A DNA stretch of 64,000 nucleotides from Lineus longissimus (taxonomy: Eukaryota; Nemertea; Pilidiophora; Heteronemertea; Lineidae): positions 2,981,001 through 3,045,000 of the forward strand of contig NC_088326.1 of assembly GCF_910592395.1 (NCBI RefSeq). Reading direction: 5' to 3'. Each line of letters begins with the position of its first letter. Within the stretch, counting starts at the first letter, position 1. Below, in pieces: positions 57,735-64,000 of this stretch. Both the position numbers and the translations under genes were made by a program. Below the pieces are notes generated by a model. It worked only from the letters and a program-made list of their open reading frames with translations, had not been told where the DNA came from and searched no databases.

Positions 57735-57975
57735 GGCCGGGTCTATTTGGCAAGCCGCTCGCCGAACAGGCATCTTTTTTTGTCCTGTTTGGAGAGCCGC
57801 TTGCCAAACAGCACTAAAAAGCCACCCTGTTCGGCCAGCCGGGCTTGCCAAACAGGTAAAAAATCTACCCTGTTTGACGAGCTGGAGACTTTACTTTAAT
57901 ATTAATGAGTTCGGCTCTCCATTCAGGACAAGAAAAAGTCGCCGTTTGGTAAGCCGGGCTTGCCAAGTAGTCACT
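57735..57975. mobile_element. foldback element built of nested palindromes
   Basis: Hairpins such as 57785-57811 (CTGTTTGG...GCTTGCCAAACAG), 57826-57856 and 57942-57969 repeat one motif, and the outer ends (CTATTTGGCAAGCC and the complement of GGCTTGCCAAGTAG) are inverted copies. No ORF. Resembles a Foldback-type or satellite-bearing DNA element. Confidence 0.6.
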
Positions 57976-58084
57976 TCCTACATTTTATAGTGCATTTTGT
58001 ATGTGGTAATGACGCCAAGTTGTACATTCATGTATAGACCATCTAGCTTTGAAAAGATGTACTCAGTATGCAATGGGTATTTAA

Positions 58085-58530
58085 TATATATGTGAAGACG
58101 AAATGCATTTCCTTTGCTCATGTCCCTTTTTCTCTAGTCTCCGTGACAAATATCTTAACTTGAAAAGAATTGGATTAAAAAGTGAGCTCCAAAATAAAGA
58201 TTTTTTGGTCTACCTTTTAACAGCTGAAAAAAAAGTAGCCCGCCTCACTGGCAAATTTTGCTTCCTTGCCTACCAAATAAGGAAAACGGTATAGCTCATC
58301 ATGTATTATATTATAACCTTGAAGGTCAACACTGCTGAATACTACATTATATACCTCATTTATGATCACCGATCTTCTTCCACTCTTAAGTAATCTAAAT
58401 ATTATTTGACTACTTTAATTACTTAGTGCTCTCTTTCTTCTTACATTCTTTCTGCACTGCACTTATGTTTATTGTACTTTCATCTTATGTAAAATGTAAA
58501 TATTTATACGGATTCAATAAACGATTTGTA

Positions 58531-58561
<31 letters not shown>

Positions 58562-58566
58562 GAAAA
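58085..58566 (+). mobile_element. 5'-truncated LINE with poly(A) tail
   Basis: The frame through 58294 reads CEDEMHFLCSCPFFSSLRDK then LTAEKKVARLTGKFCFLA, matching the C-terminal zinc-knuckle-like end of LINE reverse transcriptase proteins (E.HFL..CP.....R). A short 3' UTR with AATAAA at about 58517 and an A-run at 58538-58561 follow. The intact A-tail indicates a recent insertion. Confidence 0.75.
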
Positions 58567-58843
58567 AATTGTAATTTGTGATACCAAGAATATTGGAACC
58601 AATAATACTGAAGCACCTTAACTAGCACTAGGTTCCAAATTTTGACAACAGGGGGCTTTTGAAAGATAATTCGTGTTCTTATTCAATGGCTACACTATTA
58701 TTGGCTGAGTGTTGCTTGATTTTTGTCACAAAATACCTCAAGTAGTGTAACTCGTTTAGTAGCGATTAGTAGGCTAATAATAAAATGGTATTTAAACGAG
58801 GTTCCAAAACCCCTCTAAGACTAAGAATGCCCACCATCACGCC

Positions 58844-59089
58844 ATGGCAGAGGAAATTAGATCTCAAAATCCTTTATTCCGAAGAGTGTATAATGATGCC
58901 ATCGAACCATTTCACTTCATTAAAATGATTTTCTCGTCACCATCGGGTATCGGACGTGTTCACGTTTATTTTAATATTGATATTGAATATCATGCCGTGA
59001 TCGGTCCACCTCGCTTGGCTGCACAAGGACGATTTGATAATGTTGTTCAGTGGACAGGAAATAAAATAATTGACTCATTCAGGCAATAA
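58844..59089 (+). CDS. possible small intronless gene (81 aa)
   Basis: ATG 58844 has a strong Kozak context (CGCCATGG) and opens 81 codons: MAEEIRSQNPLFRRVYNDAI..., ending KIIDSFRQ. AATAAA overlaps the stop codon region (59086). The protein is mixed polar/hydrophobic without a signal peptide or TM segment. No family recognised. It could be a single exon of a larger gene, a retrocopy fragment or chance. Confidence 0.35.
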   Translation: MAEEIRSQNPLFRRVYNDAIEPFHFIKMIFSSPSGIGRVHVYFNIDIEYHAVIGPPRLAAQGRFDNVVQWTGNKIIDSFRQ

Positions 59090-59615
59090 AAATGTGACTT
59101 CGTTGTCTAAATTTCTGGTTTGTTTTCGGTTTGCGCACAATATTTCCTCAACATATTGAATATTTTTAGATTAGTTTTTACACCAGAACATCGGAAATCT
59201 GAGGGTTTTTTATTCGCATTGTCAAAAGAGCGTTGGCGCCAATGATCGGCCCTGTGTTAAAATGAGTTTGCATCAGGGGCAAATTTGAGCCATACATAAT
59301 TTAGCCTACTGCGCAGCTCCTGCGCAGACGGAGGCCCTTGCTCTGTAATGTATTTACTATGTAACGCCCGTGCGTGGAGCTGTTTTTCAGGATAGCTGTT
59401 TGGAGGATGGCCAGACCGGCTTATATAGCACTGTATACAGCGTACGAGTGCAATATACTATTCATATATATCAATCATTCAACGCGTAGAGCACAGACAA
59501 AATAAAGTACGCCTCGAAAATAACCGCCGACAGAAAAAAAGTCTGCCAACACTTATAGTAATATTATGCAACTGATTTATCCTAAATTGTCCCATTCCAA
59601 ACACAACTCTTCAAC
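59090..59615. other. noncoding interval
   Basis: No coding frame or repeat recognised. Probably the 3' UTR side of the - strand gene ending at 59616. Confidence 0.4.
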
Positions 59616-60995
59616 TCATGAAAAAATTTCTGCAATCGACAGTTCCTCATTAGCACTGCTCCGGCGACGAAGGTATCGGCAATTTTTTATCGCTTCGTAT
59701 TCGTCTACTTCTCCCGTGACGTCATCCTTGCCTTCATCTCCCGAACCCCTCCGAAGGAGGTGTTCGCAATGGTCCGGGTCACTTCGAAGCTGCGCGAGGC
59801 TCCTCGGGGTTCGCTTTGGGGGTTTTCTCGAACCTCGTGTAGTGTCATCTTTGCCCTGAAATAGAAAAGAGTTAAAACGGCAACTCGGCAAGATATTGGT
59901 CGGTATTTCTCTCAAAAATCAAGAGCAGATAGACAGTGTCGCCATCTCTCATAGGAACCATGCACCAGTTGTCCACCTATGTCCTCAGGTAATTTGTGCG
60001 TTTTCTCCCCGATTGTCGTGGGTCAAATTGATAATATTTCCACTTGGAGAAACGTATCTATACTTTAGAAATCAGTGAGATGCTTTGATAAACATAGAAA
60101 CATTAAACACCAGATTTTCGTTACGATACACAGTCTAGCACTAATTTCTAATTCTAAAAATGGTAGCCATTACCGAGCTGATAATTTTGTGATGCCATCT
60201 ACAGAGGCGATCAGGTACCAATTTGCCACGACATACTCTGCTTGAAGAAGGTGATGAAGTAATGTATTTTAGACATACATGTGAGTGTTTTCTGCTCAAG
60301 GATATCACTGTCCCTTCTCAAATTACCTTCACAAGTTGACCAGCATTGCTGAGGTACAACGCCGGTAGCGACATCCTGCGTCCAGAAGTGGCATTATGCT
60401 TCGTCTCAGGGCGCCCTCTGTTGCTAAGAGCACTGTCATTATCCCTGTGTAAGTTTGCAATGTCAAGGCTGAACCGCCTGGATGCACCCTCCTCGATTCC
60501 GGATATGACGTCGACACTTGACCTCCTTGACAAATGTCGTCTGCTCTCTACATTTCCAGGGTCATTTTGGACTTCGTCACTTCCTCTCTTCAGTGGGGGT
60601 ACAGTATCACTTCCCCTCCTTGCTGGGGAGCCATTCTCCCTTCCTCTCTGTGGTGAGGGTCCAACGGATTCATTGTCTTCAATGCTAAGTTTCCGTAAAG
60701 CAGAACTTGCGCTACCTCGCCTATTGTTTACACTAGAACTGATGACGTCAACACTATGGCGACGTGACAGTCTTTGCTGTTCGGGGCCTGCAGCAGAGGT
60801 CATCTCGGGGAGTGCGCATGTATCCTCGGATATGGAATCGAGATGAAGGTCACGGTGAAGATTCGTCAATTTTTTATCCAACTCGTCCGCAAGTGTATTC
60901 GCCTTTTTATCCAACTTTCCGTGACGTTTCAACCGAATCGTCTCAAACGAGGACAGGGCTTTTTCTTTGTTACACCCTGAGCTGGAGATGGGCAT
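59616..60995 (-). CDS. Ser-rich protein with many R/K-R-x-S motifs, two exons
   Basis: Exon 60995-60327 ends GTGAAG|GTAATT (phase 0) and joins exon 59855-59616 (acceptor tctatttcag, phase 0, TGA stop), giving about 302 aa from ATG 60995. The frame is open a little further 5' to 61028, and an acceptor tttttgcag at 61213 suggests an upstream 5' UTR exon, so the start is uncertain. The protein is hydrophilic and probably disordered. It carries nine basophilic-kinase sites: RRHS, RRGS, RRGS, KRGS, RRSS, RRFS and RRMS in exon 1, RRGS and RRRSS in exon 2; two lie in a repeated RR.SVDVIS motif. Such sites are typical PKA/CaMK or 14-3-3 targets, which suggests a cytoplasmic phospho-regulated protein. 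No family recognised. Confidence 0.6.
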
Positions 60996-61212
60996 AGTTT
61001 CCAACCAGGTGGGTTTGTCCACCGGCAATCTATCAATTCCGGTACAGTCTGTTTATCGTTTTATTGCGAAATCTTTCCTCCGCTCACAGTAACCTCGGGC
61101 ACCAAATCAATGCTCCTTCTCCAGTGATAAACCGGATGGAATTAGAATCGCAAGTGCTGCCATCTCTCCACTGTTGACGATCGGACTGCAATCTGTCGTG
61201 TCGCCGCCATTC

Positions 61213-63720
61213 CTGCAAAAACAAGAGTTTCAATGAAGACGTTCAGCTCAGTTTTGACTAGGAAATATTTTCTATTTTTTGCGTGCCACTAGTGTTTGGC
61301 GCCGATTGGTTTACTGGCCTAGTTGCACGGTCTTCGACAAAATGAGGTGGAGTCGATCCCGCACAAGCAAATATATATGTTTATTTCGTACTCGTAGGTA
61401 CAATACAGTGCAAGGGGTGCATTACAAATACTAGTGCATTACAACGCGATATTACAAATGGAAATTAAAGAGGAAGAGAAACCGACATCATGTAAGACAT
61501 GCAACTGTACCTGTTCTCTTGTTTGAACTAGCATTAGACACCTGTATTTATATCACTTCACTTAAAATTCAACCTAGCGTTCAAATTGCTTTCCAAAGCG
61601 TTCTAAGCCGACTCCAGACCAGTCATTCCGATTGCCGATAATCAATATACCGTTGGTAGATGATTTGATCGTTATCAGACTATGCCCCAATTTTGAAGGC
61701 TCACCCCCGTGGTTCTCCATTATTGTCGAAGTCTGTGCAGCCCTGGGAAATCTTGTGACTGTGGAACTATCATAAGAATCAAATTGTATGGAACTGTCGA
61801 CCTCACCCAGCGGTATGTCCGAAGTTGTACAATGTAGTGTGACAGATCCTATATTGTGAACCACCAAATATTTGTGGGCCTTTTCTATTTTTGCGGATAT
61901 CACGGATAATATCGCTTCGCGAAATTATCTATTTGATCGGAAAAATCAGAATTTTGTAGTCCGTCAAACTATAAATCTTGAAAACTAGTATTTGAAAGTT
62001 CTCGCTCATCGCAGTTATACATAACTCAGCATCGACTGGACTGGGATGGACTTCATCATTTGTCTTCTCTGCCAGCGAGGTACCAATTTACTGCTGGACG
62101 GAGAGACCAAAGTACAGTTAAGTGCATTGATCAAAGAGAAAAAGACGGAACAGTGGTGATCCTTCAGGGGCTGAACCCATGACCTCACCCTGATTAAGAG
62201 CCTTGCGTTCTTACCACTATCCCACTGATCTCGCCATATCAACTGAAGTAAACCTTGAAGTGAAGGGTTAACGAAATCCCCACCACGTTTTGTCGTCGCA
62301 TTGTCCTGTTTTTCTAAACCATCGCCAAAAATAATAACCAAATATCTTGCTACCATTTACTCAGTGCACGAGATCTTTTAAAAATAGGACATTTTAATGG
62401 ACTAAATGGAATTAAGCAAAGCTCAGGAGAAAAATAAACAGATTGATACTTACCTCACCGTATATGGGCCTAGATGTTTCATGATATTGAGTTTTCACAT
62501 CGATTTTCGTGATGCTAGTAACAAACCTACGCCAAAGCTATTTAAATTGGCTGATATTCATGTTATCTTTAGATGGAATAATAGAGTTTGCTCTTTCGGT
62601 GCAGTGTCACGTGACAGACGACGTATTGTAAAGGTGTTCCGGTGGGTTCTGCTTCAGAGGAAGAAAGTGGAATTTGGGCCATACAGACTTTATGGAGTTT
62701 AGAAAACAAAGTTTCGGTCTACAGTTCTTTTTTCTATTCTTAATTTGATGATGCATGAATATTATGTCTGTTTTGGAGAGAATAGCAAATCTTTCCACCG
62801 ATGATCAAAGGTTTTTACCACCATAAAAATGACTGCCCTGCTGGTTGCCGCAGCGGTGGTTAAGTTGTAAAAACTCAATCAATAATTCTTCGAATGCATT
62901 AGCAGCATATATGTTTATAAACAAGGCCTAGGGCAAAAACGACAAATGCTTTGTCCGATGGTTTTAGCGGCAGATGAATAATTCATCTATAAAAGAGGCA
63001 ATATCCAATTTATTGTAAAGAACAGTCAATAAACTAGGTCTGCTGCATCGGATTTATCAGGGGTGAAATCGGGGTGAAAACACGAACAGAAATTGTGATG
63101 CTGAACGGTAAACAAACGAAAAACATCAACTACGCACTTCTGGTTCAGTTGCTAAGCGCCGCGCAAACGAGCGATTTTAATCGCTGCGACCTGAGACAAA
63201 AATCGCTCATTTTCAGTGGTCATCGCAAGTGCCTGCGACAATAATCGGTTATTGCAGCAACCTGCAGCGATTATTAGTTTACACGCAGCCAAATTGGTCT
63301 CTTGAGGACAAAGTCACAACCTAAATGCAAGGACAGCAGGCACTTTGAATCGCAGGTCGCAGCGGTTGAAGTGGCTCTTTTGCGGGGCAGTTCCCTTGAT
63401 CGAAACACGTTGAAATAAGAAGGTACTCACCCTCGAGAACAATAAACATGGCCAGTTCCTAATCAGAAATCAGAAATGTTGCGCAAAGAACTTTTACAAA
63501 ACGACGTTTTACGACCAATGTCGTCGTCTGCAAATGAGGCGCTAGACTCGTTCTCACCAAAGACTCTGTCCTCACTGAGTAACGGTTAGCATTTGTAGAT
63601 ATATATGAGAACCTTATTTAGCCTGAAGCTAATATCTGCAATATTTAGAGCATTTTGATTGGCATTCGAGATTATCCAATTGTGGATTCACAATAACGTC
63701 TTTTCATGCTTTATTTTCAG
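61213..63720. other. right-hand region without a firm gene
   Basis: Apart from the possible - strand exon at 61574-61903, I see only short ORFs. A - strand ATG near 62482 leads into GTGAG|GTAAGT at 62454, but its phase (2) fits no neighbouring exon. Interval 63161-63280 has several GCGATT..AATCGC palindromic motifs. Confidence 0.4.
61574..61903 (-). CDS. possible terminal exon, unrecognised
   Basis: Open to a TAG stop with protein-like composition (SVTLHCTTSDIPLGEVDSSI ..., ITIKSSTNGILIIGNRNDWS ...). An acceptor-like caatatag precedes GGATCTGTC at about 61851, in phase 1. No upstream exon in matching phase was found. Low confidence. Confidence 0.3.
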   Translation of the reverse strand: MISAKIEKAHKYLVVHNIGSVTLHCTTSDIPLGEVDSSIQFDSYDSSTVTRFPRAAQTSTIMENHGGEPSKLGHSLITIKSSTNGILIIGNRNDWSGVGLERFGKQFER

Positions 63721-63827
63721 ACTTGCGCCTTGCGCTGCGAGGTTCTAATTTGGATGTTCCGAAAGCTTCGGGGAGTGCTCAGCAAACTTATCATTCTCAA
63801 AGAATATCGATGATAATTACATATATT
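63721..63827 (+). CDS. possible internal exon at the window edge
   Basis: Follows a good acceptor (ctttattttcag) and ends at ATATT|GTAAGC; the frame LRLALRGSNLDVPKASGSAQ... is open throughout (phase 1 in, phase 0 out). No partner exon is visible within the window. Confidence 0.3.
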
Positions 63828-64000
63828 GTAAGCACGCTCTATAATTGGTTGCAATGTATTATACACACGCATTTGCACCAGCTGACAAATAACTGTATGT
63901 TGTTCATGTTTTATCATGTACTATAAAGCGTCTCACGGTTTAGAGACCATCATTTAGTACGCACTATAAAACTTGTCTAATTAACCATTTCTCACTGTGC

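Noticed and set aside
58538-58561. Poly(A) run as the end of a cellular retrogene
   Set aside because: The upstream frame matches the C-terminus of a LINE reverse transcriptase, so it is a LINE tail.
60346-60846. 166-aa + strand ORF
   Set aside because: Antisense to the R/K-R-x-S gene, whose two exons agree in phase and motif content.

Overview
This is a piece of an animal nuclear genome. Genes are split by introns with GT..AG borders, exon phases agree across long introns, and much of the DNA between genes is small inverted-repeat transposons, tRNA-derived SINEs and decayed LINEs. Extracellular multidomain proteins (C-type lectin plus EGF), an otopetrin pair and SINE/LINE tails of the (ATT)n type suggest a marine invertebrate, possibly a lancelet or another invertebrate deuterostome. 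The species is inference only; nothing in the window fixes it.

Layout. 1-4.1 kb: the 3' end of a + strand gene (two exons, 3626-4098) in repeat-rich DNA. 4.1-19 kb: mostly noncoding, with a TTAA-flanked MITE, several long inverted repeats and one isolated candidate leader exon (11054-11137). 19.3-25.9 kb: two divergently arranged otopetrin-like 12-TM genes (- strand 19295-21145, + strand 24033-25874), each with an intronless coding region and an intron in the 5' UTR. 27.7-40.1 kb: a + strand gene for a small single-pass membrane protein. Seven short candidate leader exons, each starting with or near an ATG and each ending in phase 0 at a good donor, lie upstream of one shared exon (39333-39642, NPxY motif plus TM segment) and a last exon (40063-40142). 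44.6-48.9 kb: a + strand four-exon gene for a secreted Ser/Asp-rich protein whose last exon reads a (TCA)n microsatellite as poly-serine. 49.5-56.1 kb: a - strand gene for signal peptide, C-type lectin domain and 20 EGF repeats, the EGF array in one 2.5 kb exon. 57-58.6 kb: MITE, foldback and LINE remnants. 58.8-61.2 kb: a possible 81-aa gene (+) and a two-exon (-) gene for a protein with nine R/K-R-x-S phosphorylation-type motifs. 61.5-64 kb: weak single exons.

The two most interesting features are the leader-exon array at 27.7-39.3 kb, which looks like one membrane anchor fitted with interchangeable cytoplasmic N-termini and carries decayed duplicate leaders beside the live ones, and the homogenised 20-unit EGF exon. 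All gene models come from reading splice sites and phase by eye; no transcript or database evidence was available.
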